Shown here: in pieces, positions 7,628-15,908 of the stretch
How the letters are laid out: each line of letters begins with the position of its first letter
Position numbering within the stretch: position 1 is the stretch's first letter
Made by a program: the position numbers and the translations under genes
Source: Saprospiraceae bacterium
GTDB taxonomy: Bacteria; Bacteroidota; Bacteroidia; Chitinophagales; Saprospiraceae
Direction: 5' to 3'
Assembly: GCA_028280415.1 (NCBI GenBank)
Contig: JANQLV010000041.1
Location: forward strand, 62,001-126,000
DNA: 64,000 bases
Notes under the pieces: model-generated
Told to the model about the DNA's origin: nothing
What the model saw: only the letters and a program-made list of their open reading frames with translations
Database searches by the model: none

Positions 7628-8622
7628 ACTACCATCAAGTTACAACCACGGATATCGCTGGCATCTATTCTGCCCAGTATTTCAAAAGAATTGTCAGCAT
7701 ATTGTCTTCCCAAATCATCCGTTGCGATAAAAGCACAGGTATCCAGGTTTGCCAGATCAATAATATTAATCGCTCCATGCCTTCGTTCTGGTAATATGCA
7801 AAAGGGATCGGTCACATCCCGAATCAAGATTTTCATAGTCGGGCTCGTCCGGAAAAGTCCATCTTTTTGAGAATAGGCCTGACTAAACAACTCGGTCATC
7901 CCATATTCAGAGTGTACATGATTAATATTGAAGCCCTTACGGATCAATTCATGCAACTCCATACGAGTCATCTCCTTACGACGGCCTTTCATCCCGCCCG
8001 TTTCCATAACGATCAAATCCGGAAAATCAATCTGATATTGCTCAACAAAATCCAAAAGCCCGAAACTAACTCCAATAAGTACAGTAGGGATAGTTTTTGC
8101 TTTTAGCTCATTCAACAGTCGAGCCAGCATTGCATGATCCTTGAGGAAAAAACCACTTTCCGCAAAGGAGGATGTCTGTATAAAATGATCGGCCATTAAT
8201 ACCAGGGAAGAGCCCCCTCGTTCGAGATAGGACGGCAACAATGCCAAAAAACAATATCCGGAAGGATGTCCATAAAAATGCCCGAAGCCTCTTACTGTAT
8301 TTTCTTCGTACCATGCTGTAGAGCGCACTTCATGCCTGCTGGTTATTTGCCCGCTTGTCCCACTACTTTCAAAAACTGTTTCAGTCTTCCAGAGTCCCGT
8401 TTTTATTGTTTTACTTTTGAAAAAGGAAATCGGCAAAAAAGGGATTTCCCCAATGGAATCGATCTCATCCGGCTGTACTTGTAAAAGTTCTAAAAATTGC
8501 CGGTATAGTGGATTCCAGGCTGCTTGCCAACGAAAAATCTCCAGCGCCAGCTCATTGAAATTTTCCTCCTGAACTTCCCTGATCCGGTTTAAAAAATATG
8601 TCCACTGCTGTCCGAAATCCAT
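7624..8622 (-). CDS. LuxE/PaaK-family acyltransferase (acyl-protein synthetase-like)
   Basis: A 332-residue adenylate-forming-type protein related to LuxE acyl-protein synthetases and phenylacetate-CoA ligases. The P-loop-like SSGTSG motif is at about residues 88-93, and other family blocks are FLPISFFK near the N-terminus, METGGMKGRRKEM in the middle, SEYGMTELFSQAYS, and a C-terminal GRIDASDIRGCN. LuxE activates a fatty acid as acyl-AMP and hands it to LuxC. A LuxC homologue lies at 44.5-45.5 kb in this window. The frame extends two codons upstream to a TTG, but the ATG at 8622 is preferred. It overlaps the next gene by 4 nt, so the two are probably cotranslated. In Bacteroidota this family is widespread without luminescence, and the physiological acyl acceptor is unknown. 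Confidence 0.8.
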   Translation of the reverse strand: MDFGQQWTYFLNRIREVQEENFNELALEIFRWQAAWNPLYRQFLELLQVQPDEIDSIGEIPFLPISFFKSKTIKTGLWKTETVFESSGTSGQITSRHEVRSTAWYEENTVRGFGHFYGHPSGYCFLALLPSYLERGGSSLVLMADHFIQTSSFAESGFFLKDHAMLARLLNELKAKTIPTVLIGVSFGLLDFVEQYQIDFPDLIVMETGGMKGRRKEMTRMELHELIRKGFNINHVHSEYGMTELFSQAYSQKDGLFRTSPTMKILIRDVTDPFCILPERRHGAINIIDLANLDTCAFIATDDLGRQYADNSFEILGRIDASDIRGCNLMVV

Positions 8623-8754
8623 TCGCAAATAATTGTTAAACCTGCTTTTTACTAATATTTTTAGTAATTTGACGTTTAATAAATACGGAACAAAAGTAGT
8701 CAGAAGCTGTTTAAATAATAGCTGAATTCTGCAAAATCTTAGAATAATATATTT

Positions 8755-9240
8755 ATGAAAACAACAGCTATTATTTCCTGCTTATTACTCGTTATCCTGT
8801 TTTCCTGTACTCAGCCCCCGGATTATCCGCCGGAGCCGGTAATCGAGTTCAGCCATTTAAGCCGGGGTTTTATGTCACAAGGCTTTGGACCGGAGGATTC
8901 GATCGTAATGACGATCAGTTTTACCGATGGAGACGGCGATTTGGGAAGCACGGATGATTCGCTGGATGTTTTCGTAACGGATACTCGTCTGGATGCCGCA
9001 CCCTTAACGTATAAGCTTCCTTTTGTTCCCCTGCAAGGTACAGGGAATGGCATTTCCGGAGATATTTCCATTACTCTGCCAACGACTTGTTGTATCTTTC
9101 CCAATAATATACCTCCACCCTGTAATACTCTGGCAACTTTCCCCCAGGATACGGTCGTCTATGAAGTGTACATCAAAGACCGCGCTGGCAATGAAAGTAA
9201 CCGGGTTTTGACCGATGATATTATTTTACTATGCGATTGA
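8755..9240 (+). CDS. Small secreted lipoprotein of unknown function
   Basis: A 161-residue lipoprotein with the signal MKTTAIISCLLLVILFSC, whose lipobox ends at Cys18. The mature part is beta-rich with an acidic SFTDGDGDLGSTDDSLD segment that resembles calcium-binding or Ig-like loops, and a YEVYIKDRAGNESN stretch typical of Ig-like/cadherin-type strands. Four or so extra cysteines, including a CC pair, suggest disulfides. I recall the DGDGDLG type of lipoprotein as common in Saprospiraceae/Cytophagales, with no function known. It is transcribed divergently from the LuxE-like gene and converges on hemF. Confidence 0.65.
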   Translation: MKTTAIISCLLLVILFSCTQPPDYPPEPVIEFSHLSRGFMSQGFGPEDSIVMTISFTDGDGDLGSTDDSLDVFVTDTRLDAAPLTYKLPFVPLQGTGNGISGDISITLPTTCCIFPNNIPPPCNTLATFPQDTVVYEVYIKDRAGNESNRVLTDDIILLCD

Positions 9241-9273
9241 TCAAACGCCCCAGATAGGATAACTATATAAACT

Positions 9274-10185
9274 TTACCAATCGATTCCCTTTTTCAAATG
9301 CTGTAGCGTATACGCTTCGGGACTATTTTCTTCAACCTGAAATTCGTAGGTCCATTTGGCCGTAGGTGGTAAACTCATCAGGATTGATTCCGTTCGTCCA
9401 TTGGTATCCAGACCGAATTTAGTCCCGCGATCCCAAACCAGATTAAATTCTACATATCTTCCCCTTCGGTGATACTGCCAGTTTTTTTCAACATCTGTAT
9501 AGGGCAAGTGATGTTTGTTTTTCATGAAATGCCTATAAATGGGGGCAAAAGCTTCTCCGGTATTTTTTACAAATTGGAATAGCTCTGCCTTACTTAAACC
9601 GGAGCTTTCGTTGAGTCGATCAAAAAATATTCCACCAACCCCACGAGTTTCGTTTCTGTGTTTGAGAAAAAAATAATCGTCTGCCCATTTTTTGAATTTG
9701 GGATAAAAATCTTCGTGGCTCTGATCACATACCTTCTTAAGTTCCTGGTGAAAAAATGCTGCCTCTTCTCTTATTACATAATGAGGGGTAAGGTCAATAC
9801 CACCACCAAACCACCAGGTGGTTACTTCATCGGTATCAGGTTTAGTGATTTCGAAATACCTGACATTCATATGGATAATTGGTACGTGCGGATTGAAAGG
9901 ATGCAAAACGATGGATACTCCACTGGCAAAGAAATCACTATCTTGTTCTAATTGAAGTGCTTTTGCAATATTCTCAGGTAAGGCACCGCTTACCGCTGAA
10001 AAGTTCACCCCTCCTTTTTCGATGATGCGTCCTTGAATAATCCGGGTGCGTCCTCCCCCTCCACCGGGACGCTGCCAGAGGTCCTCTTCGAATTTTCCGA
10101 CACCATCTTCTACTTCTAATGCTTCGCAAATTTGATCTTGTAAGTTTTCAAAGAAAGACTGAATTTCAATTCTATTGGGATGCAT
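9274..10185 (-). CDS. hemF: Oxygen-dependent coproporphyrinogen-III oxidase
   Basis: This enzyme decarboxylates two propionate side chains of coproporphyrinogen III to give protoporphyrinogen IX in heme synthesis, using O2. The family is unmistakable: GGGGRTRIIQGRIIEKGGVN, SGVSIVLHPFNPHVPIIHMN, WWFGGGIDLTPHYV, an RGVGGIFFDRLNE block, and the C-terminal RRGRYVEFNLVWDRGTKFGL followed by ESILMSLPP. The length of 303 residues is the normal size. Use of HemF indicates an aerobic or microaerobic life. It stands alone on the minus strand between a converging lipoprotein gene and the ArsC-like gene. Confidence 0.96.
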   Translation of the reverse strand: MHPNRIEIQSFFENLQDQICEALEVEDGVGKFEEDLWQRPGGGGGRTRIIQGRIIEKGGVNFSAVSGALPENIAKALQLEQDSDFFASGVSIVLHPFNPHVPIIHMNVRYFEITKPDTDEVTTWWFGGGIDLTPHYVIREEAAFFHQELKKVCDQSHEDFYPKFKKWADDYFFLKHRNETRGVGGIFFDRLNESSGLSKAELFQFVKNTGEAFAPIYRHFMKNKHHLPYTDVEKNWQYHRRGRYVEFNLVWDRGTKFGLDTNGRTESILMSLPPTAKWTYEFQVEENSPEAYTLQHLKKGIDW

Positions 10186-10361
10186 CAGGTATAGTTATAT
10201 GGTTTAGTAAAAACGAATATCTAAATAAGCAGTGGTAAAGAAATGTATCGATATTAATACTTCGGTGCTTTTGGGACACAAAGCCTCGCAGAGAAAACAC
10301 AGCGTTTCACAAAGTGCTAAATATCAGTCAATTATTCCTTTTAGGTATAATTTTAAAAGCA

Positions 10362-10709
10362 TTATATTTTACTCACAGCAGCAGCTACTACCTTTTTGGA
10401 ATTACCGACAAATATTTCTCCATCGATCCAGATAACCGGTCTTTTAAGGAAAGTATACTCTTCCAGAATCAGGCGTTTGTAATCCGCTTCGGATAGCGTT
10501 TTTTCATGTAGGCCCATGGCGCGGAACTTCATTGCACGGCGACTAAAAAGTGATTCGTAAGAGCCTGTCTTTTCAGCCATTTCATCGAGTTGGGCTTCGG
10601 TAATTTTTTCTTCTTTGATATTTTGTAATTCGAAACCTTCTCCATTATTCAGCTCTTTGATAATTCTTGCACAAGTACTGCAACTGGCCAAATGATATAT
10701 TTTTCTCAT
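10362..10709 (-). CDS. ArsC/Spx-family thioredoxin-fold protein
   Basis: A 115-residue protein of the ArsC/Spx/YffB superfamily. It has a CxxC motif (Cys10 and Cys13, in ASCSTC) at the N-terminus of a glutaredoxin-like fold, an RRAMKFR segment in the middle, and a RPVIWIDGEIFVGN C-terminal block (the conserved RP then G.xxx.G pattern). It could be an arsenate reductase-like or Spx-like redox protein, and the sequence alone does not separate these. There are no arsenic-resistance genes nearby. It lies upstream of hemF on the same strand, with about 175 nt between them. Confidence 0.8.
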   Translation of the reverse strand: MRKIYHLASCSTCARIIKELNNGEGFELQNIKEEKITEAQLDEMAEKTGSYESLFSRRAMKFRAMGLHEKTLSEADYKRLILEEYTFLKRPVIWIDGEIFVGNSKKVVAAAVSKI

Positions 10710-10843
10710 ATTTCTAATTTGCTTAAGCTTTTCAAAAATTTAGACTTATTGGAGTGATTTAAACATATTCTAACTGCATATTAATCTGCAAATTAAATCA
10801 TATTTTTACAAAAAAAAGCGTCCCTAGTAAATTTGAAAAAATA

Positions 10844-11713
10844 ATGACACGAATTCCCGATTCCGAACTCATCCTTAATCCGGATGGTAGTATTTACCAT
10901 TTAAGTCTCGTCCCCGAACAACTAGCCGATACCATCATTACTGTTGGTGATCCTGACCGGGTGATGAAAGTATCCAAACATTTTGATCGTATTGATTTTA
11001 AAGTTCAGAAGAGAGAATTTTTAACGCATAGCGGAGAGTTGGGAGGTAAAAGAATTAGTGTTATTTCCACTGGTATTGGAACAGATAATATTGATATTGT
11101 ATTAAATGAACTGGATGCCTTGGTCAATATTGATTTTCATACTCGAAGCATTAAAGAAAACCTGACCAGTCTGAAAATTATCCGCATTGGCACTTCGGGT
11201 TGTATCCAGGCGGATATTCCACTCGATAGTATGCTCGTCTCCGATTATGCCATTGGTCTGGACGGCCTGCTGCATTATTATCAATATTTTAATAGTGCGG
11301 ATGAGACGATGTTCCAACACGTTTTTCTAAGATATGCCGATCAGAAAATCGGCTTTCCCATACGCCCTTATTTTGCACAGGGAAGCCAGGACCTGATCAA
11401 ATCTATTGGTTATGATATGCGTAAAGGCATTACCATCACAGCACCTGGATTTTATGCTCCGCAACAACGCCTCCTGAGAGCTGGACATCATGTAGAAGGC
11501 ATGCTCGAAACACTCGCCGGTTTTGAACACAATGGGCTTAGAATTACTAATTTTGAAATGGAAACCGCAGCGATCTATGGTTTTGCCAATTTACTCGGAC
11601 ACCAGGCCCTTTCCTGCAATGCTCTTATTGCCAATCGGGCTAATGGAACCTTTAGCAATCAGGCAAAGCAAAGCATAGAAAAGTTAATCGAGATCGTTCT
11701 GGGAAGAATATGA
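10844..11713 (+). CDS. Nucleoside phosphorylase (uridine phosphorylase family)
   Basis: A 289-residue PNP/UDP-family enzyme that cleaves nucleosides with phosphate for salvage. Characteristic blocks are the phosphate-binding IITVGDPDRV near the N-terminus, SVISTGIGTDNIDIVLNE, the IRIGTSGCIQ loop, and the ribose-binding NFEMETAAIYGFANLLGH near the C-terminus. Length and the NFEMET form fit uridine phosphorylase better than purine-specific DeoD, but substrate preference is not certain. It is cytosolic. The ATG at 10844 follows a possible -7 element (TATTTTTA at 10801-10808). It converges with the aldolase gene. Confidence 0.88.
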   Translation: MTRIPDSELILNPDGSIYHLSLVPEQLADTIITVGDPDRVMKVSKHFDRIDFKVQKREFLTHSGELGGKRISVISTGIGTDNIDIVLNELDALVNIDFHTRSIKENLTSLKIIRIGTSGCIQADIPLDSMLVSDYAIGLDGLLHYYQYFNSADETMFQHVFLRYADQKIGFPIRPYFAQGSQDLIKSIGYDMRKGITITAPGFYAPQQRLLRAGHHVEGMLETLAGFEHNGLRITNFEMETAAIYGFANLLGHQALSCNALIANRANGTFSNQAKQSIEKLIEIVLGRI

Positions 11714-11781
11714 GGCCCGAGGTATCAGGTTGGTGGAAAACTATAACAACCAGCAACTCAAAACCAAAGTCTCGAGCCTCA
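11711..11781. terminator. Interrupted two-part hairpin between convergent genes
   Basis: TGAGGCcCGAG (11711-11721, beginning at the phosphorylase stop codon) pairs with CTCGaGCCTCA (11771-11781) with one mismatch, and an inner GGTTG/CAACC stem lies within. It sits between converging genes and may end both transcripts, although no T run is present. Confidence 0.4.
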
Positions 11782-11794
11782 TACATAGCTTTGA

Positions 11795-12451
11795 TTAGCT
11801 ATTTGCTTTTTCGTAATCAGCCAGGAATTTAGCTAAGCCAATGTCGGTAAGTGGATGCTTTAATAATCCCATAATAGAATTAAGCGGGCAAGTTACCACA
11901 TCCGCACCGGCCTGTGCTGCATCAACGATATGTTTTGCACTGCGGATGGAAGCTGCAAGAATTTCTGTTTCATAGCCCTGAATAGCATAAATCTCTGCGA
12001 TCTGTCTGATCAAATCCATTCCTTCCCAGTTGATATCATCGATACGACCGATAAAGGGGCTCAGATAAGTCGCTCCGGCTTTCGCGGCCAGAATAGCCTG
12101 ACCAGCACTAAATACCAGGGTGCAATTCGTTCGAATCTCGTGATCGTAAAACCAGCGCAGTGCTTTAACGCCATCCTTGATCATCGGTACTTTTACTACT
12201 ATATTCGGAGCTATCTGTGCTAATTTTTTCCCTTCTTCGATAATACCTTCAAAATCTGTAGAGATCACTTCCGCACTAACGTCTCCGTCGACAAGATCAC
12301 AGATTTTTTTATAATGATTTAGAATATTCTCCGTACCGGATATTCCTTCTTTTGCCATCAGTGAAGGGTTCGTTGTTACCCCATCCAGAATGCCCAGATC
12401 CCGGGCTTCTTCAATTTGGCTCAGGCTAGCGGTATCAATAAAGAATTTCAT
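11795..12451 (-). CDS. fsa: Fructose-6-phosphate aldolase / transaldolase-like protein
   Basis: A 218-residue class I aldolase of the short transaldolase (TalB/TalC-like) family. It opens with [16 protein letters not shown], followed by [14 protein letters not shown], then [14 protein letters not shown] with the Schiff-base Lys region, [29 protein letters not shown], and a C-terminal [14 protein letters not shown]. Depending on the residues in the pocket, members act as transaldolases in the pentose phosphate pathway or as fructose-6-phosphate aldolases. The frame extends 20 residues upstream to 12511, but the family always starts at MKFFIDTA, so ATG 12451 is used. Gene naming between fsa and tal is uncertain. 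Confidence 0.9.
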   Translation of the reverse strand: MKFFIDTASLSQIEEARDLGILDGVTTNPSLMAKEGISGTENILNHYKKICDLVDGDVSAEVISTDFEGIIEEGKKLAQIAPNIVVKVPMIKDGVKALRWFYDHEIRTNCTLVFSAGQAILAAKAGATYLSPFIGRIDDINWEGMDLIRQIAEIYAIQGYETEILAASIRSAKHIVDAAQAGADVVTCPLNSIMGLLKHPLTDIGLAKFLADYEKANS

Positions 12452-12680
12452 AAAAGTTGCGTTTTTAAGTGATGATTGAATTTCGCTGCAAAGGTAGTGA
12501 AAAGCTGACAAAGGTTGAAAGGCAAGCGAAGGTTTCAGTAAAGCAAAATTGTAAAGGATTCGGGGACAGGCCCGAGGACAAATGAAGAGAAGGGCATCTG
12601 CCAGTCATTAAGGCGGAGTAGCTGAATACTAAAATATAAAATCAAATGAAGAGAAGGGATTGAAAGAGGTGCAAAAAAGA
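12452..12680. other. Intergenic stretch with a 16-nt direct repeat
   Basis: There is no coding signal here. The 16-mer CAAATGAAGAGAAGGG occurs exactly at 12579-12594 and again at 12643-12658, 64 nt apart. The rest shows nothing I can name. Confidence 0.4.
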
Positions 12681-12681
12681 A

Positions 12682-12775
12682 GGTGAGAAATCATATCGAA
12701 CCGCTACAACCTCCTACCCTTGCTGCGTTTCCACCCTGGGGGAGTTCAGAGGGAGCTAGTCATATGACTCTCACC
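12682..12775 (-). ncRNA. ffs: Signal recognition particle RNA (small bacterial type)
   Basis: Read on the minus strand, the ends pair (GGTGAGA at 12775-12769 with TCTCACC at 12688-12682, then TCATAT with ATATGA), making one long hairpin. The apical part contains CCCCCAGGGTGGAAACGCAGC, whose CAGG, GGAA tetraloop and AGCA blocks are the Ffh-binding domain IV signature of SRP RNA. The 94-nt core is the size of the small Alu-less SRP RNA. A near-perfect promoter starts transcription within a few nt of the 5' end, and a TTCTTTTTT tract follows the 3' end, so the RNA hairpin can act as its own terminator. The partner protein Ffh is not in this window. Confidence 0.88.
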
Positions 12776-12780
12776 GGCTG

Positions 12781-12810
12781 CAAAATTAATTTGATTTCGG
12801 GAAAAAACAA
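12781..12810 (-). promoter_or_regulatory. Promoter of the SRP RNA gene
   Basis: On the minus strand, TTG (12810-12808) is followed by a 19-nt spacer and TAATTTTG (12788-12781), a perfect TAnnTTTG box. The predicted transcription start is near 12776, exactly where the SRP RNA helix begins. Confidence 0.75.
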
Positions 12811-12839
12811 GCATCGGAGAGAGAAAAAAGATATTTAAT

Positions 12840-13037
12840 TTAAAATTGTGCTTCCTCTGCTTCCTGGATAAAGTCTTTATCAAAGATGAGCATAGCTGTA
12901 ACCAGAACGAGCAAAGAAACGATCCCCATTCCGAGGAAATAATTGAAGGTTAGAATTTTGAAAAGGAATATAAAGAAAGAAATTCCAATCAGTGCGGAAA
13001 GGAAGTAAGCTGATATTGCAAGAAAGGCTTTTTTCAT
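12840..13037 (-). CDS. Small two-helix membrane protein of unknown function
   Basis: A 65-residue protein starting at MKKAFLAIS, with two predicted membrane helices (about residues 5-28 and 33-53) and an acidic tail (FDKDFIQEAEEAQF). The frame reaches upstream to 13124, but that extension has no clear start and adds an unlikely third hydrophobic stretch. No family is recognised. It lies upstream of the SRP RNA gene on the same strand. Confidence 0.5.
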   Translation of the reverse strand: MKKAFLAISAYFLSALIGISFFIFLFKILTFNYFLGMGIVSLLVLVTAMLIFDKDFIQEAEEAQF

Positions 13038-13250
13038 GGTTCTTGATATTTTTTCGTTAAAAAAGCTTTGTAAAGATGGTCTACTTACTAAAGAAAAAAA
13101 CATGCCAAAAAGGGTCAAAATCATACTTAATGGATCATTTTGATGTTCAATTCATTAATAAGCCCCAGTGCTGCAATTCAGGGAATCTAATGTTTAGTGT
13201 CTATTGTATTTGAGTGGATCAGTTATTTTTTAACTTGCCCTTTTCAGGGT

Positions 13251-13604
13251 TTATTGTTTGGATTTGGGTAAAATTTCTGTCTCTTCACCAAAATACTGAA
13301 CAAATTGCTGCATGGCATTTGCCAGTTTTTGATTTTTAGTTGCTTTATAATAAGTATCAGTCATTGCCCTTAGCGTCTGGAAAAAGAAACGATCCATTTC
13401 GATAATTTGCATTTCGGTAGTCCAAATATCAATTTTCATTGTATCCTTGGATTCCTTATCAAAAATAGATAATAAAAAGGCCTTGCACTCTTTTGCACCT
13501 TCCCCATTGGGATTTCCCGGCGCCTCCCAATCGATATGTACCGGTAGTTTTTCTTTATCTAAGCCAACGTTAAGTTTTATCGCTGATTTATGTTTGACTT
13601 CCAT
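13251..13604 (-). CDS. gldC: Gliding motility protein GldC
   Basis: A 117-residue cytosolic protein matching GldC of Flavobacterium. It has an N-terminal beta strand set (IKLNVGLDKEKLPVHIDWEA), KAFLLSIFDKESKDTMKIDIWT in the middle, the EMDRFFFQTLRAMTDTYYKA helix, and a QQFVQYFGEETEI C-terminus. GldC is required for efficient gliding in F. johnsoniae and is often next to gldB, but its biochemical role is unclear and it also occurs in non-gliders. Here gldB is not adjacent. The gene supports assignment to Bacteroidota and fits the T9SS cargo genes elsewhere in the window. Confidence 0.85.
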   Translation of the reverse strand: MEVKHKSAIKLNVGLDKEKLPVHIDWEAPGNPNGEGAKECKAFLLSIFDKESKDTMKIDIWTTEMQIIEMDRFFFQTLRAMTDTYYKATKNQKLANAMQQFVQYFGEETEILPKSKQ

Positions 13605-13713
13605 ATTTTGTTCTTCTTAAATTATCGAATCTCTGTTCTTTTGATCAAATAAATACTTCTTTAACCACCAAGTCAGGTTTCAAAGTCTGGAAAATGGATT
13701 TTATCCGTATCAA

Positions 13714-14421
13714 CTACCTCCCTTGTATCTTTAAATATTCCTGCTCCGCTATTTTCTGCAATACTTCAGAAGAGTAGATATGTACACCCTTGTCGATATT
13801 TTGAGCAGCGATGACCATTGCCTTAGCCACTACATCCGCTTCTACCGGTCGATACTTTGTGAGCAAACCTCCAGTGAGAAGATCAATTTTTTTACCTATT
13901 CTTTGGGCGATAGACTCTCCCCAACGCTGTTCATTTCGCTCACCGAGGAGCAAGGAGGGTCGAAAAATATGTACGGCCCAAAAAGGCATCCGCTTAATTT
14001 CTTCTTCCAGTTCTCCTTTTACCCGGTTATAAAAAAACAAGGCATCTTTATCCGCACCGATTGCTGAAACCAACAAGAATTGATTGACCCTGTTTTTGAC
14101 TGCAATCTCCGCAATTGAGTATGGATATGTAAAATCTACTCTTTTAAATGCAGTTTTGCTGCCCGCTTTTTTCATCGTCGTACCAATACAACAATACAGA
14201 TCATCACCTTGAATGAGCGGACCGTATAGCTCCGGTTTTTCAAAATCAATAATATGCTCTTCAAGTTTTTCGTGCTTTACATCCAAACTCTTCCTCCCCA
14301 AAACCAGCACCTTGGCATATGCAGGTGAAGCTAATAAAAAATTCAGACATTTACCTCCAACTAATCCGGTCGCTCCAAAGAGAATTGCCGTTTTATTATT
14401 TTTTGTGATGTTAACATTCAT
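13714..14421 (-). CDS. NAD(P)H-binding Rossmann-fold oxidoreductase (HTATIP2/YbjT-like)
   Basis: A 235-residue atypical short-chain dehydrogenase of the NAD(P)H-binding (PF13460) type. The dinucleotide motif GATGLVGGKC is at about residues 16-25. Family-typical segments follow: IGTTMKKAGSKTAFKRVDF, FLLVSAIGAD, FYNRVKGELEEEIK (the YxxxK-like catalytic position) and FRPSLLLGERNEQR. These match the HTATIP2/TIP30-like bacterial proteins, whose reaction is unknown. It is soluble and probably monocistronic, upstream of gldC on the same strand. Confidence 0.82.
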   Translation of the reverse strand: MNVNITKNNKTAILFGATGLVGGKCLNFLLASPAYAKVLVLGRKSLDVKHEKLEEHIIDFEKPELYGPLIQGDDLYCCIGTTMKKAGSKTAFKRVDFTYPYSIAEIAVKNRVNQFLLVSAIGADKDALFFYNRVKGELEEEIKRMPFWAVHIFRPSLLLGERNEQRWGESIAQRIGKKIDLLTGGLLTKYRPVEADVVAKAMVIAAQNIDKGVHIYSSEVLQKIAEQEYLKIQGR

Positions 14422-14957
14422 TCCGTTGTAAAGTTAAACAAGTCGGATTTAAAAAATAATGCTTTTCGACAATTGAAGCTTTTACGGTGATTAATTGAAA
14501 AGATGATGCGCCCCGAATACCTTTTAAAACAAATAAAGCGGTGACAAGTTGAGCCTGTACTCCTTTAAAATAAAAAAGCAGCACCTTTCAAAAAAAGACG
14601 CCGCTTTGAAATTAGCATTAGTTGCATATAAATTACACTATACTTACAGAGCTGATTCGTTTATCAACCCTGATAAAGTCTATAAACATTGAGCATAACA
14701 ATAAAAGGTTAAAAGCATTGTTCGCTTTTATCCAGGTTTTATATCTTAATATTTGTTTTGAGGAAAATAATTGAGGAAATATCCTCAACTATATCATGTC
14801 TACTCTCGCTTTAGTCCCTTCGAACGGGTATTACAAACTTATAAAATAATCCTGAAACAAAACAAAGAAAAGGTAAAAAAATAGCGAAATTTCGCTCATG
14901 CCCGATAAAAACGTTTATTATCGCAGTGTTAATCCACATGCAATACTGTTTTCTTCC
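14422..14957. other. Non-coding gap between converging/diverging blocks
   Basis: In these 536 bp I see no reading frame worth calling. A 9-bp inverted pair (AAAGCGGTG near 14535 and CGCCGCTTT near 14599, one G-T pair) encloses about 58 nt. No T run follows, so it is not a convincing terminator. Confidence 0.3.
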
Positions 14958-15908
14958 CTACTCGACCAATAAGGGATAATAATAAGCTGCGTATCCGCCC
15001 CAAATACCAATTCCCCCTTCTACATTTGATTCTACCCTTGTATAAGAAGAAAACGGTCCTTGATTAATGGCATTAAATTCCAAAGTGTTCCAGAAGTTAA
15101 AATTATCCTGATCAATGTTTGTCCATCTGACTACTACGGTATCTCCCAGGGTATAGAGTCCAAAAGTAGTTGGTCCGGCACTGGTATTTCGAGGCTCTCC
15201 TTTTGGCAATGGAAATTCAAACTCCTGCCCATCGAACAAAGCATCATCAATTACCGAGTTGAAGCCGGGTATAAAACGATCTCCGTTGATCGAAGTAAAA
15301 TAGCGATAATAGTTGAGCTCACCGGGTACATCTCTTAAAACAACTCTAAGCTCTCGAAGGGTATCCGGCAGATTGCCCTCCGGGATAATAAATTCGAAAG
15401 AATCCAGCGGCACTCGATTTTGCAAAGTAGTTGAAGCCCTTAGTACCTTGTCTTCCACCTCAATCCTCAGGTCATAACTTTTTCCTATTTCTCCGGTCAT
15501 TTCCAAGTCAAAATCTACATAAACACAGACATTGCCCGGAATAGAATCCAGTCCCCCTATCCCGCTTTGATTAATCAATACATTGATCAGTTCTTTTTGT
15601 TCTTCATCCAGATCGTTCCAGCATAATTCTTCCAATACAACAGTATTATCTCCATCGAAGACCGTAATGAAAGCATCGTGTACGAAAAAATCATCCAGCG
15701 TCCCAAAATTAATTGCGGTGAAAAAGGGCTGACTTCTAGTCAAAATGACATAAGGCGGTAGATTAAAATCACCGGCTTCAATATAACCTTCTACAACGAT
15801 ATCCTGAGGATCGGAATTCACTTCCGGTATAAATTCCTCTTCGCAAGCGAGTAGCAGGAAGCAAGGACCGAGCAGGATTAGAATTGATTTTATACTAAAA
15901 TACTTCAT
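14958..15908 (-). CDS. DUF4249-family outer-membrane lipoprotein
   Basis: A 316-residue lipoprotein with the signal MKYFSIKSILILLGPCFLLLAC and its lipobox at about Cys22. After an EEEF.PEV start the mature part has the DUF4249 pattern: IVVEGYIEAGD, PYVILTRSQPFF, beta-rich segments, and a C-terminal WGGYAAYYYPL. DUF4249 lipoproteins almost always follow a TonB-dependent receptor in Bacteroidota and are thought to form a surface lid or partner of it. Here the gene overlaps the 3' end of the receptor gene by 14 nt. The frame extends to 16004 inside the receptor gene, but the ATG at 15908 gives a proper lipoprotein signal. Confidence 0.88.
   Translation of the reverse strand: MKYFSIKSILILLGPCFLLLACEEEFIPEVNSDPQDIVVEGYIEAGDFNLPPYVILTRSQPFFTAINFGTLDDFFVHDAFITVFDGDNTVVLEELCWNDLDEEQKELINVLINQSGIGGLDSIPGNVCVYVDFDLEMTGEIGKSYDLRIEVEDKVLRASTTLQNRVPLDSFEFIIPEGNLPDTLRELRVVLRDVPGELNYYRYFTSINGDRFIPGFNSVIDDALFDGQEFEFPLPKGEPRNTSAGPTTFGLYTLGDTVVVRWTNIDQDNFNFWNTLEFNAINQGPFSSYTRVESNVEGGIGIWGGYAAYYYPLLVE

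Noticed and set aside
10270-10320. Degenerate CACAAAG/CACAG-rich stretch near the ArsC-like gene
   Set aside because: It resembles the degenerate CACAGAG-type intergenic sequence seen in many genomes, but units are too few and imperfect to call a repeat.
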